A DNA stretch of 64,000 bases from Juglans regia. Lineage: Eukaryota; Streptophyta; Magnoliopsida; Fagales; Juglandaceae. The DNA lies in contig NC_049901.1 in the NCBI RefSeq assembly GCF_001411555.2, positions 25,656,562 through 25,720,561 on the forward strand, written 5' to 3'. Positions 22,084 to 32,763 of the stretch are shown one piece after another. The notes beneath the pieces are model-generated. The model did no database searches. It saw nothing but the letters and a program-made list of their open reading frames with translations, and was not told the origin of the DNA. Numbering within the stretch: the stretch's first letter is position 1; the number at the start of each line of letters is the position of its first letter. The translations under genes were made by a program, and so were the position numbers.

Positions 22084-24453
22084 ATGTCTCATCGGAGTAG
22101 CGCATCACTAAGGGGGAGAGCAGATAACTCATCCTTTGTGTTGCAAGCCCTGCAACAACAGTTTGAGCGGTTGAACTTGGTGTTGGGTGAAGTGAGGGAT
22201 AGTATGGATAATCAAGAAGCAGTGATTAGAAATTTGCAAGGTGAGAGAGATAGGAGGCGATGTGAGTCTAGAATTGGGAATGGGTATAAGAATGGAGAGT
22301 TTGGTGAGGATGAGGAAGGCTTAACATCTGAAGTTGGATTGGGTGGACATAGAGGAGTTAGGCATGGAAGAGGCCTTAGGGCAAACTCAGGGGGTCGAGA
22401 TAGAGTAGATAAGAACCTTGGGAGCATCAAAATGAAAATACCATCATTTCAAGGTAGAACTGACCCTGAAGTTTATTTAGAGTGGGAGAAAAGAATAGAG
22501 TTGGTGTTTGATTGTCATAATTACTCTGAGGAGAAGAAGGTGAAGTTGGCTGTAATTGAGTTCACTGATTATGCGACTATTTGGTGGGATCAATTAGTGA
22601 CCAATAGGAGGAGGAATCTTGAGAGACCTGTTGAAACATGGAGAGAGTTGAAAGCTATCATGAGGCGGAGATTTGTATGTAGCCACTACTATAGAGACCT
22701 CTACCAAAAATTAGAAAATCTTATACAGGGGTCTAGGAGTGTAGAGGACTACCATAAGGAGATGGAGATGGCTATTATTCGGGCTAATGTAGTGGAGGAT
22801 CGGGAGGCCAAAATGACAAGATTTTTGAGGGGGTTGAATAGGGAGATAGCCAATATAGTTCAGTTGCAACATTATGAGGAGGTAGAGGACATGGTGCACA
22901 TGGCTATGACGGTGGAGAGAAGGCTAAAAGGAAAGGGTATATCAAGGTATACTTCAGTTTCTAGTACTCCTTGGAAACCAAAGTGGGACAAAAATGATCA
23001 AGTTGTAGCAAAGGGGAAGAGCGAACCATCAAAGGGAAAAGATTTGGGTGAGGCTGAAACCTCAAGAAAAAGAGAGAATGAGTTGAAAAACAATTGTGAG
23101 GCCAAGAGTTCAAAAAAAGAGGAGAGTGAAAGAAAAACAGAGAGTGAAAAGAACAAAGAGAGTGGGAGGAAAAAAGAGAATGAGGCCGAAACATCAAAAG
23201 AAAGAGAGAGAGAAAAAGAAAATAGAGAGGTGGTTGAGAGTCAAGAAAAAAGAGTGGAGACACAAGAGGAAAAAGAAAGAGAGATTGTAGAGAGAAATAA
23301 AAAGACAAAAGTGAGTTTTTATGCTAAGGCCAGCTTTTATGCTAACGAATTTAACAACTATTTGCCTAGTGTTGTTGTTTCTTTGTTGCAGGGATATGAG
23401 GTCGTGATTCCTAGAGGTGTGTTTAGGGGATTGTCACCTATTAGGGAGATAGAGCACTACGTTGATCTTGTGCCAGGAGCGACAATTCCTAACCGACCTT
23501 TATTTGAAGAACATCAGTTCCTGGCACACTTAAAGGGACAAGGTAAGTTGTTGAGTAAAATGCATGCTAAGTGGGAGGACTGTATTGAGACTTTTCCTCA
23601 TGTATTCAAATACACACAAGGTATGGAAAATTTTGTGATTGATGCTTTAGCAGGAAAGTATGTTCTTGTTTTCATTTTAGATGCAAGATTGTTGGGACTT
23701 GAATATGATATAGAATTGCATGCTAATGATGATGACTTTGCTAGTGTGTATGGAACAAGTGAGAAAGCATCGTTCGGTAAGTTCGATAAACTAGATTGGT
23801 ACTTGTTTAGAGGGAATAGATTTTGTGTGCCTACTAGTTTTTTGCGTAAGTTGCTTGGGTGTGATAGACATGCTGGTTTGTTGGGTGACCTTGGTGCAAG
23901 GAAAGATTTAGGTTTGTTTCTTGAACGTTTGTGGGAGTATCATTTGCCATTCATTGAATTGTTACATGGACGTTTCCGGGAGTATCATTTGCCATTCATT
24001 GAGTTTACATATTGGAGTGGTCATTTTAGTTCCAGGAAGACTTTAGATGTGCTTCATGAACATTTGTGGGAGTATTGTTTACCATTCATTGAGTTTACAT
24101 ATAATTGGAGTGTTCATGCTACTACTAAATTTTCACCATTTGACATTGTTTATAGACTTGATCGATTTACTCCTTTAGATTTAACACCTTTACCTGTTGA
24201 TGACAGGAGTAGCTTGGATGGTCTTTTCCAAACTCCTGAACAAATTAATGAAAATGCATGTCTAATGGATCTTTCAGGTAACTATCTTGTTTTTACTATT
24301 TTCAATGTTACTAACCATTTTCCCTTTGATCCAGGTGGAGATTCGAGGTCGAATCCTTTTGAGGAGAGGGGGAATGATGGGAACCAAGGTGGGCCTAGTC
24401 TTAAAGATATGTTGCACGTTCCAGATGGGCCAAATACAAGTTCAAGGGCTTAA
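22084..24453 (+). CDS. Gag with vestigial Pol fusion protein, 789 aa, open
   Basis: One frame in a non-autonomous element. Residues about 1-300 are Gag (capsid blocks [32 protein letters not shown]). Zinc knuckle and protease are missing and replaced by a K/E/R/S-rich linker (about 320-430). Then come pre-RT and RNase H scraps, the spacer before the integrase finger, three LHERLWEYHLPFIE-like repeats, an integrase scrap (HATTKFSPFDIVY) and the pol tail ending NTSSRA in the 3' LTR. The start aligns with E2 (MSHRSSAS). It could supply Gag-like structural protein, but no enzymatic residues of RT or integrase remain. The open frame may reflect youth or selection for Gag. Confidence 0.92.
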   Translation: MSHRSSASLRGRADNSSFVLQALQQQFERLNLVLGEVRDSMDNQEAVIRNLQGERDRRRCESRIGNGYKNGEFGEDEEGLTSEVGLGGHRGVRHGRGLRANSGGRDRVDKNLGSIKMKIPSFQGRTDPEVYLEWEKRIELVFDCHNYSEEKKVKLAVIEFTDYATIWWDQLVTNRRRNLERPVETWRELKAIMRRRFVCSHYYRDLYQKLENLIQGSRSVEDYHKEMEMAIIRANVVEDREAKMTRFLRGLNREIANIVQLQHYEEVEDMVHMAMTVERRLKGKGISRYTSVSSTPWKPKWDKNDQVVAKGKSEPSKGKDLGEAETSRKRENELKNNCEAKSSKKEESERKTESEKNKESGRKKENEAETSKEREREKENREVVESQEKRVETQEEKEREIVERNKKTKVSFYAKASFYANEFNNYLPSVVVSLLQGYEVVIPRGVFRGLSPIREIEHYVDLVPGATIPNRPLFEEHQFLAHLKGQGKLLSKMHAKWEDCIETFPHVFKYTQGMENFVIDALAGKYVLVFILDARLLGLEYDIELHANDDDFASVYGTSEKASFGKFDKLDWYLFRGNRFCVPTSFLRKLLGCDRHAGLLGDLGARKDLGLFLERLWEYHLPFIELLHGRFREYHLPFIEFTYWSGHFSSRKTLDVLHEHLWEYCLPFIEFTYNWSVHATTKFSPFDIVYRLDRFTPLDLTPLPVDDRSSLDGLFQTPEQINENACLMDLSGNYLVFTIFNVTNHFPFDPGGDSRSNPFEERGNDGNQGGPSLKDMLHVPDGPNTSSRA

Positions 24454-25096
24454 ACGATGAAGATTATGCTTTGATTCAATTCATAAGCTATGGAAAGGGC
24501 AACAACATAACTTATAGGCTTTGGACACTTGAAGGCTTTCAACTTATTTAATTAATTTCAAGGACCTATTTTATTTGCTTAGAATAATTGGGTTTATACC
24601 TATGTAAGGGCATGTTGGGAAAGTTATTATTTTATTGAACTAGGGTTAGGGTTACTGTAGCCGAGTTACTGTAGCTCGGCACTGTAGCCGCGGCACTGTT
24701 CATCCAGGGGTACTTTTGGAAGATGGGGGTTTATTTTGGCTAGGGTTTCATTAGGTTTTCCTTTAAATACTCTATGTAGCCTCATTTTAATCAGATTATG
24801 AAGTTTATGAAATTTGATGAATTTATTCATTGTGAGTTGAGTTTTACTCCTCTTGTTCTTAATTGAACTTTTGAACTTATCAAAGGTAAATCACAACCTT
24901 TGTGGCGTTCCTCCTTTGTAATCTGGGTTCTTGAGACGGGTTCTTCAACGGGTCTAGATTTTAATATAATCTAGGTTCTTGAAACAAGTTCTCATCGGGT
25001 CTAGGTTCTCCATCCTTTGACTTGATTTTGGCTTTCTTGGGAAGTTTTCAAATTGACTGTGGGTTCAAGGGATTCCTTTCCCGCGGGTTCATATCA
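24375..25096 (+). repeat. E6 3' LTR (722 bp)
   Basis: Preceded by the purine tract GAGGAGAGGGGGAA. Same ends and length as the 5' LTR. Followed by the target duplication ATGTC. Confidence 0.93.
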
Positions 25097-25543
25097 ATGT
25101 CCATCACACACAAGCAACTTACGCATAAAACTAGTAGGTACACAAAATCTATTCTTTCTAAACAAGTACCAATCTAGTTTATAGAACTTACCAAACGATG
25201 CTTTCTCACGTGTTCCATACACACTAACAAAGTCATCATCATTAGCATGCAATTCCTTATCATACTCAAGTTTCAACAATTTTGCGTCTAAAATGAAGAT
25301 AAGTACATACCTTCATGAGGAAAAGTCTCAAGACAATCCTCCCGCTTAGCACGCATTATAGTCAACAACTTACCTTGTTCCTTTATGTGTGTCAACGACT
25401 CATATTCTTCCAAGAAAGGTCGGTTAGGAATTGTTGCACCTAGCACAAAATCAATGTAATGCTCTATCTCCCTAATGGGTGGCAATCCACTAAATACACC
25501 ACTTGGAAACACGACCTCATATCCCTGCAACAAAGAGACAACA

Positions 25544-26271
25544 TGATGGGAACCAAGGTGGGCCTAGTTTTAAAGATATGTTGCATGTTCTAGATTGGCC
25601 AAATACGAGTTCAAGAGCTTAAATGATGAAGATTCAGCTTTGATACATTTGATGAACTATGGAAAGGGCAACAACAAGACTTAAAGGCTTTGGGCACTTG
25701 AAGGCTTTCAACTTATTTAATTCATTTAAAGCACTTATTTTATTAGTTTCGAATAATTGGGTTTATTATGGGAAACACTTAAGGGGGCCTATGCAAAGGC
25801 ATGTTGGGAAAGTTATTATTTTATTGAACTAGGGTTAGGGTTACTGTAGCCGAGTTACTGTAGCGCGGCACTGTTCATCCAGGGGCACTTTTGGAAGATG
25901 GGGGTTTATTTTGGCTAGGGTTTCATTAGGTTTTCCTTTAAATACTCTATGTAGCCTCATTCTAATCAGTTCATGAAGTTTATGAAATTTGATGAATTTA
26001 TTCATTGTAAGTTGAGTTTTACTCCTCTTGTTCTTAATTGAACTTTTGAACTTATCAAAGGTAAATCACAACCTTTGTGGCGTTCCTCCTTTATAATTTG
26101 GGTTCTTGAGACGGGTTCTTCAATGGGTCTAGATTTTAATATAATCTAGGCTCTTGAAACGAGTTCTCATCGGGTCTAGATTCTCCATCCATAGACTTGA
26201 TTTTGACTTTCTTGGGAAGTTTTCAAATTGACTGTGGGTTCAAGGGATTCCTTTCCCCCGGGTTCATATCA
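25544..26271 (+). repeat. E7 5' LTR (family 1, 728 bp)
   Basis: TGATGGGAACC to GGTTCATATCA. It has only two full TACTGTAGC motifs, fewer than the E6 LTR. Confidence 0.92.
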
Positions 26272-27153
26272 TTTGGTATCAGAGCCAGGTTTCCAATCAG
26301 GTCTGATTCTATCTTTTAATTTTAGCATCCTTAAATTTAATTCTAGAGCTTCATTGTTCTAGGGTTGCCAAAAAAAAAAAAAAATTGAAACAAAAAGTAG
26401 GCGGCCAAAATTCTTAGGGTTTTTGGGTTTGGCTGAAATTTGCATCACCTAGGGTTTCAAAATTCTAGGGTTTCTTACATCTCTAAGTTTGTCAATTGCT
26501 TGGAGTGTCGTTCTATTGATTCTCTTCTACTTCATTGTCCATGCTTGTGTGTTTGAATTCATTTGGTTGGTTTTCACAACTGAATATTGCTGTTTGAATT
26601 AGAGAAAAGAAAAGAAAGGAAAAGAAAAAGAAAAGAAAGGAAAGGAAAAGAAAAGAAAAGAAAATTCGAAAAAAAAAAAAAGAAGAAGAAAAGAAAAGAT
26701 GAAGATGAAGAAAAGAGAATGTAGCATATTCAAAGTTGCTACATAGTTACAACTAAGAGAAAGAAAGAAATTTGTTGATTAAACCTTATAATCAAAGGGG
26801 CTGCTGCATACATCACTCAAGTTGGTATCTTGTCTTATTGTTACTCTTTCATTCGTATAACTTCATTGATTCTCGTGTCATTTTTATTCCTTCAAGTTTC
26901 TCTTGTTCTTGTTTCCTGGATCTAATTACTAGTTAGGATAAAACAAGGTTGCCTTCTCTTGATTGAGTTCATTTTGTTCTGAAAGAACTTGAGTGGGAAA
27001 GCTCTTGAGGTAAAAGGCAAGAGAGTGTGAGATTATTATTGGGAAAAGGCCAATTAAGAGTGAAACACGAGTGGAGTGCCATTATTCGAGTGCAAACAAG
27101 TAAGGGAGTGTGTGAGGTCTTCCACTAACTTTCTTTTTGTGCAGCACATTATA
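26272..27153 (+). other. E7 leader with primer site
   Basis: TGGTATCAGAGCCAGGTTT at 26274-26292. GA-rich microsatellite about 26600-26700. CCACTAAC, a pyrimidine tract and GTGCAG lie directly before gag. No coding potential. Confidence 0.8.
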
Positions 27154-28617
27154 ATGTCTCATCGGAGTAGCTCATCACTGAGGGGGAGAGAATATAACTC
27201 ATTCACTGTGTTGCAAGCCATGCAACAACAGTTTGAGCAGTTGAACTTGGTGTTGGGTGAAGTGAGGGATAGTATGGATAATCAAGAAGCAGTGATTAGA
27301 AATTTGCAAGGTGAGAGAGATAGAAGGCGACGTGAGTCTAGAATTGGGAATGGGTATAAGAATGGAGAGTTTGGTGAGGATGAGGAAGGCTTAACATTTG
27401 AAGTTGGATTGGGTGGACATAGAGGAGTTAGGCATGGAAGAGGCCTTAGGGCAAACTCAGGGGGTCGAGATAGAGTAGATAAGAACCTTGGGAGCATCAA
27501 AATGAAAATACCATCATTCCAAGGTAGAACCGACCCTGGAGTTTTTTTAGAGTGGGAGAAAAGAATAGAGTTGGTGTTTGATTGTCATAATTACTCTGAG
27601 GAGAAGAAGGTGAAGTTGGCTGTAATTGAGTTCACTGATTATGCGACTATTTGGTGGGATCAATTAGTGATCAATAGGAGAAAGAATCTTGAGAGGCCTG
27701 TAAAAACATGGAGAGAGTTGAAAGCTGTCATGAGGCGGAGATTTGTACCTAGCCACTACTATAGAGATCTCTACCAAAAACTACAAAATCTTACACAAGG
27801 GTCTAGGAGTGTAGAGGATTACCATAAGGAGATGGAGGTGGCTATGATTCGGGCTAATGTAGTGGAGGATCAGGAGGCAACGATGACAAGATTTTTGAGT
27901 GGGTTGAATACGGAGATAGCCAATGTAGTTGAGTTGCAACATTATGTGGAGGTAGAGGATATGGTGCACATGGCTATGAAGGTGGAGAGGCGGCTAAAAG
28001 GAAAGGGTACATCAAGGTATACTTCCGTTTCTAGTACTCCTTGGAAACCAAAGTTGGACAAAAATGATCAAGTTGTAACATGGGGGAAGACCGACAAACC
28101 ACCTAAGGGAAATGATTTGGGTGAGACTGAAACCTCAAGAAAAAAAAAGAATGAGTTGCAAAAATATTGTGAGGCCGAGAGCTCAAAAAAAGAGGAGAGT
28201 GGAAGAAAAAGAGAGCGTGAAATAGAAAAAGAGAGTGAGAGGAAAAAAAAGAATGAGGCCGAAACATCAAGAGAAAGAAAGAGTGAAAAAGAAAATAGAG
28301 AGGTGGCTGAGAGTCAAGAAAAAAGAGTTGCACAAGAGGAAAAAGAAAAAGAGATTGCAGAGAGATACAAAAAGGCAAAAGTGAGTTTTTATGCTTGGGC
28401 AAGCTTTTATACTAATGAATTTAACGACTCTTTGTCTAGTGTTGTTGTTTCTTTCTTGCAGGGATATGAGGTCGTGATTACTAGCGGTGTGTTTAGTGGA
28501 TTGCCACCTATTAGGGAGATAGAGCACTACATTGATTTTGTGCCAAGTGCGACAATTCCTAACCAACCTTTCTTGGAAGAACATGAGTTTTTGACACACT
28601 TAAAAGGGACAAGGTGA
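27154..28617 (+). pseudogene. E7 Gag and linker, frameshifted at its end
   Basis: Start at ATG 27154 (MSHRSSSS) by homology; the frame is open further upstream, but that is leader. It has full Gag capsid blocks, the charged linker and the pre-RT segment. An extra A in the run before GGGACAAGG (about 28604-28610) shifts the frame relative to E6 and gives a stop at 28615-28617. No zinc knuckle or protease. Confidence 0.88.
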
Positions 28618-28618
28618 G

Positions 28619-29384
28619 TTGTCGACTAGAATGCGTGCTAAGCGGGAAGATTGTATTGAAACTTTTCCTCATGTATTCAAATACACACAAGGTATGGAAA
28701 ATTTTGTGGTTGATGCTTTTGCAAGCAGGTATGTCATTGTCTTCTTTTTAGATGCAAAATTGTTGAGACTTGAATATGATAAGGAATTACATGCTTATGA
28801 TGATGACTTTGCTAGTGTGTATGGAACATGTGAGAAAGCATCATTTGGTAAGTTCTATAAACTAGATTGGTACTTGTTTAGAAAGAATAGATTTTGTGTG
28901 CCTACTAGTTTTATGCCTAAGTTGCTTGTGTGTGATGGACATGGTGGTTTGTTGGGTAACCTTGGAGTAAGGAAGACTTTTGTTGTGTTGCATGAACGTT
29001 TTTGGGAATATCAATTGCCATTCCATAATGTGTTGCATGGACGTTTGTGGAAGTATCATTTTTCATTCATTGATTTGTTGCGTGAACATTTGTGGGAGTA
29101 TTGCTTGCCATTCATTAAGTCTTCATATAATTGGAGTAGTCATTTTGGTGTAAATAAGATTTTAAATGTGTTGCATGAACGTTTGTGGGAGTATCATTTG
29201 CCATTCATTGACTTGTTGCATAAACGTTTACGTGAGCATCATTTGTCTTTCATTGAGTTTGCATATAATTTGAGTGGTCATTTTGGGGTGAGGGGGACTT
29301 TAGATGTGTTTCATGAACATTTGTTGGAGTATTGTTTGTCATTCATTGAGTTTACATATAATTGGAGTGTTCATGCCACTACCC
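28619..29384 (+). pseudogene. E7 vestigial pol with expanded LHERLWEY repeats
   Basis: Continues the pol remnant in a second frame: RNase H end, spacer, then several LHERLWEYHLPFI-type units. Some are separated by a larger block of the type SYNWSSHFGVNKILN, giving a higher-order repeat. The frame is open to the breakpoint near 29384. No catalytic motifs. Confidence 0.85.
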
Positions 29385-30276
29385 TTCATTTTCATACCCA
29401 TTTTCAACACTAAACTCGGGACGCCTCCTATCTTTCCTGCCATGAAGAATTCTAATTATCACATCTTGATGATACAACCTATCCCTCACTTCACCCAACA
29501 CCAAGTTCAACTTTTCAAATTGTTGTTGCATGACTTGCAACACAAAAGATGTGTTATCTACCATTTCCTTTGGTGATGAGTCACTCGTATGAGACATCAT
29601 AATGTGCTGCACAAAAAGAATGTTAGTGGAAAACCTCACACACTCCCTTACGTGTTTACACTCAAATAATGACACTCCACTCGTGTGTAACTCTGAATTG
29701 GCTTTTTACTCGATAATAATCTCACTCTCTCTAGCCTTTTACCTCAAGAGTTTTCTCACTCAAGTTCTTTAAGAACTAGTTGAACTAAATCACGACAATA
29801 CAACCTTGTATTATTGCAACCAGTAATATAGATCAAAGAAACAATGAATGAATAAAATGACATGAGACACAAGGAATTTATATGAGGGAAAGAATAATTA
29901 TAAAACAAGATACCAACCAGAAAGATGTAATCAGCTCCTATGATGATAAAAGCTCAATCAACAAATACTTTCTTTCTCTTTGTTGAAACTATGTAGCAAC
30001 TTTGAATATACTACCTTATCTTTTCGTCTTCTTCTTCCTCTTCTTTCTTCTTTCTGTTTTTTTTTTTTTTTCGAATTTTCTTTTCTTTTCTTTTCCTTTC
30101 TTTTCTTTTCTTTTCTTTTCCTTTCCTTTCCTTTTCTTTTCTCTAATTCAACCACAAACAGCAATATTCAATTGTGAAAACCAAACAATTGAATTCAAAC
30201 ACACAAGCATGGACAATGAAGTATTTAAACCAAAACCTAATTAAAACCCTAGATAAAATAAAACTCCATCTTCCAA
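29385..30276 (-). mobile_element. E8: minus-strand 5' fragment (Gag start, leader, LTR piece)
   Basis: Read right to left: about 57 bases of family-1 LTR (about 30220-30276) joined by a deletion to leader, including the GA-rich microsatellite (as CTTTT runs, 30058-30145), then a Gag N-terminus of the E3 type (EFSVENGYENE). The Gag frame runs from about 29600 to 29385 on the minus strand. Both edges are strand-flip breakpoints. Confidence 0.82.
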
Positions 30277-31656
30277 GTTAGGCATGAAAGAGGATTTGAG
30301 GAGTCGGGATGGTGTAGATAGAGACCTTGGTAGCATCAAAATGAAAATACCACATTTCCAAGGTAGAACTGACCCTGAGGTTTATCTAGAGTGGGAGAAA
30401 AGGATAGAGTTGGTGTTTGATTGCCATAATTACTCTGAGAAGAAGAAAGTGAAGTTGGCGGTAATTGAATTCACTGTTTATGCTATTTTTTGGTGGGATC
30501 AATTAGTGACCAATAGGAGGAGGAATTATGAGAGGCCTATAGAGACATGGGGAGAGTTGAAAACTTTCATGAGGCGGAGATTTGTTCCTAGCCATTACTA
30601 TAGAGACCTTTACTAGAAATTACAAAATCTTACACAGGGGTCTCGGAGTGTGGAGGATTACCATAAGGAGATAGAGGTGGCGATGATTCGGGCTAATGTA
30701 GAGGAGGACCGAGAGGCCACCATGGGTAGATTTTTGAGTGGTTTGAATAGGGACATAGCCAATGTAATTGAATTGCAGCATTATGTGGATAGAGGACATG
30801 GTGCACATGGTTATGAAGGTGGAGAGGCAATTAAAGAGAAAAGGGACAGCAAGGTACACTTCGATTTCTAGCACTACTTGGAAATCAAAATAGGATAGGA
30901 ATGATCCAGCTGAAGCAAAGAGAAAGACCGAACCACCTAAGGGAAAATATGAGGGAACTAGCAACAAACCCAAGGTAGAATCCCAACCTTCACGGAATAG
31001 AGATATCAAATGTTTTAAGTGTTTGGGTTCAGGGCACATTGCTTCTCAATGTCCAAATAGGAGGGTGATGATTATGCGTGACAATGAGGAGGTGATGATT
31101 GAGAGTGAGGATGATAGTGATGAGGTGCCTGAGTTGGATGATGCTAGTGATGATGCTAGTGATGATGATGGAGTGGTATATCCTGTGACAGGTGAGTCTC
31201 TTGTTGCCAGGCGTGCTCTTAATGCACACATTAAGGTGGATGATGCAGAGCAACAGAGAGAGAACATTTTCCATACTAGATGACATGTCAACAATAAGGT
31301 ATGTAGTATGATCATTGATGGAGGGATTTGTACTAATGTTGCTAGCACTACTTTGGTTGAGAAATTGAATTTACCAACCTTAAAACACTCTAGACCATAC
31401 AAATTGCAGTGGTTGAATGATTGTGGAGAGGTTAGGGTGGATAAACAAGTGTTAGTTACTTTTTCTATTGGGAAGTATCAGGATGAGGTGCTTTGTGATG
31501 TTGTGCCTATGCATGCGGGCCATATTTTGTTGGGAAGGCCATGGCAGTATGATAGGAGAGTGACACATGATGGGTTCAAGAACATGTACAGATTTGAAAA
31601 GGAGGGCAAAACAATTAAGCTTGCTCCTTTAACTCCAAGCCAGGTCTATGAACCCT
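30277..31656 (+). pseudogene. Gag-protease fragment of the autonomous type (plus strand)
   Basis: Closely resembles E2 from about residue 92 to the end of the protease region, including the zinc knuckle CLGSGHIASQC and the GGICTNVAS protease motif (E2 has GGSCTNVAS). It is broken by TAG at about 30613, a one-base loss near 30787-30790 and TGA at about 31281-31283. It also has a small in-frame DDASDDASDD expansion. It ends abruptly at 31656 and abuts minus-strand leader DNA. Confidence 0.88.
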
Positions 31657-32396
31657 AGAACAATGAACCCTAGAATTAAATTTAAGGATGCTAGAATTAA
31701 AAGATAGAATCAGACCTGATTGGAAACATTGCTCTGAATACCAAATAATATGAACCCGCAGGAAAGAAATCCCTTGAACCCACAATCAATTTGAAAACTC
31801 CCCAAGAAAACCAAAATAAGTCAATGGATGGAGAACCTAGACCTGATGAGAACTCGTTTCAAGAACCTAGATTATATTAAAATCTAGACCCGTTGAAGAA
31901 CACGTCTCAAGAACCCAGATTACAAAGTAGGAATGCCACAAAGGTTGTGATTTACCCTTGTTAAGTTCAAAAGTTCAATTAAGAACAAGAGGAGATAAAT
32001 TCAACTCACAATGAACAAATTCATCAAATTTCATAAATACCCCTGAGCGAACAGTGCCGCGGCTACAGTACAATGCTACAGTAACTAGGCTACAGTAACC
32101 CTAACCCTAGTTCAATAAAATAATAACTTTACCAACATCCCCTTGCATAGGCCCCCTTTAAGTGCTTCGCATAATAAACTCAATTATTCTAAACTAATAA
32201 AATAAGTCCTTTAAATGAATTAAATAAGTTGAAAGCCTTCAAGTGCCCAAAGCCTTTAAGTCATGTTGTTGCTCTTTTCATAACTCATCAAATGAATGAA
32301 AACTGAATCTTCATCCTTTAAGCCCTTCAACTTGTATTTGGCCCATCTGGAACTTGCAACATATCTTTAAAACTAGGCTCACCTTGGTGGTCATCA
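31657..32396 (-). repeat. Family-1 leader stub, altered primer site and LTR (minus strand)
   Basis: Leader (31657-31720), then the altered primer site (RC near 31726-31744), then an LTR from 31746 to about 32396. The LTR's first base pair pattern is TAATATGAACC instead of TGATATGAACC, it has an internal deletion near 32035, and its last bases (GGTGGTCATCA) deviate from the normal GGTTCCCATCA. The right edge is therefore uncertain by about 10 bases. Confidence 0.75.
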
Positions 32397-32763
32397 GCGT
32401 CAGAGTAGCGACAGTAAGAGCAGGAGTCACTCATTCCTGACCCTCCTCCCCTTGACACATCAGATACATCTGACTATTCTCCGACTCGCACTCACTTTCA
32501 AGAGGAGGGACACCCCTAGCTTGAGGACGAGGAGTTTAGGTAGTGGAGACAACACCAAGATAGGGTTAACGCCTTTTATGATTCAGCGGAGGATGAATAC
32601 TACTACCACACCCAGGACGAGGTGTTTGAGGATAGTGATGGGAGACCCCTATCGAGCCCCGAGCTATAGCACAATTGGTGAGTCAACACTCAAACCCTTA
32701 CCCATTGCATGTTTTATTTGACCCCAATTTCGAGGATGAAATCTTGTTTTAAGGGGAGGAGGA
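32397..32763 (+). pseudogene. 3' internal end of a Tekay/Del-like element with polypurine tract
   Basis: Contains the typical chromovirus end CGAGGATGAAATC and the purine tract AAGGGGAGGAGGA (32751-32763) directly before an LTR starting TGTAACACCC. The text before it is acidic and broken coding sequence I cannot assign. Confidence 0.7.

Larger units (their letters stand above)
20473..25096 (+). mobile_element. E6: complete, recently inserted non-autonomous family-1 element, duplication ATGTC
   Basis: Two 722-bp LTRs (20473-21194, 24375-25096) in which I find only one difference (A/C in GGGTTTATAAC versus GGGTTTATACC). Flanked by ATGTC at 20468-20472 and 25097-25101. It has a perfect initiator-Met primer site, a GA-rich leader, one 789-codon open frame and an intact polypurine tract (about 24361-24374). 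It lacks protease, RT, most of RNase H and the integrase core, so it must have been copied by enzymes from another element such as E2. Confidence 0.94.
20211..25543 (-). pseudogene. Minus-strand non-autonomous pol remnant, split by E6
   Basis: Two pieces, 20211-20472 and 25102-25543, are continuous once E6 and one copy of ATGTC are removed. Read right to left: the pre-RT segment (EIEHYIDFVLGATIPNRP), an RNase H end, the KLLVCDGHGG region and LHERLWEYHLPFI-type repeats. No RT or integrase core. The right edge meets the E7 LTR at 25544. Confidence 0.85.
25544..29384 (+). mobile_element. E7: non-autonomous family-1 element, 3'-truncated
   Basis: 5' LTR, perfect primer site, leader, Gag and pol remnant as in E6. 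It ends at about 29384 within the integrase scrap, where the sequence flips to minus-strand gag of another element. No 3' LTR and no second duplication copy (left flank CAACA). The pol part has more repeat units than E6. Confidence 0.88.

Noticed and set aside
32452..32721. 89-codon open frame as a gene
   Set aside because: It overlaps the eroded 3' internal end of a Tekay-like element, just before its polypurine tract.
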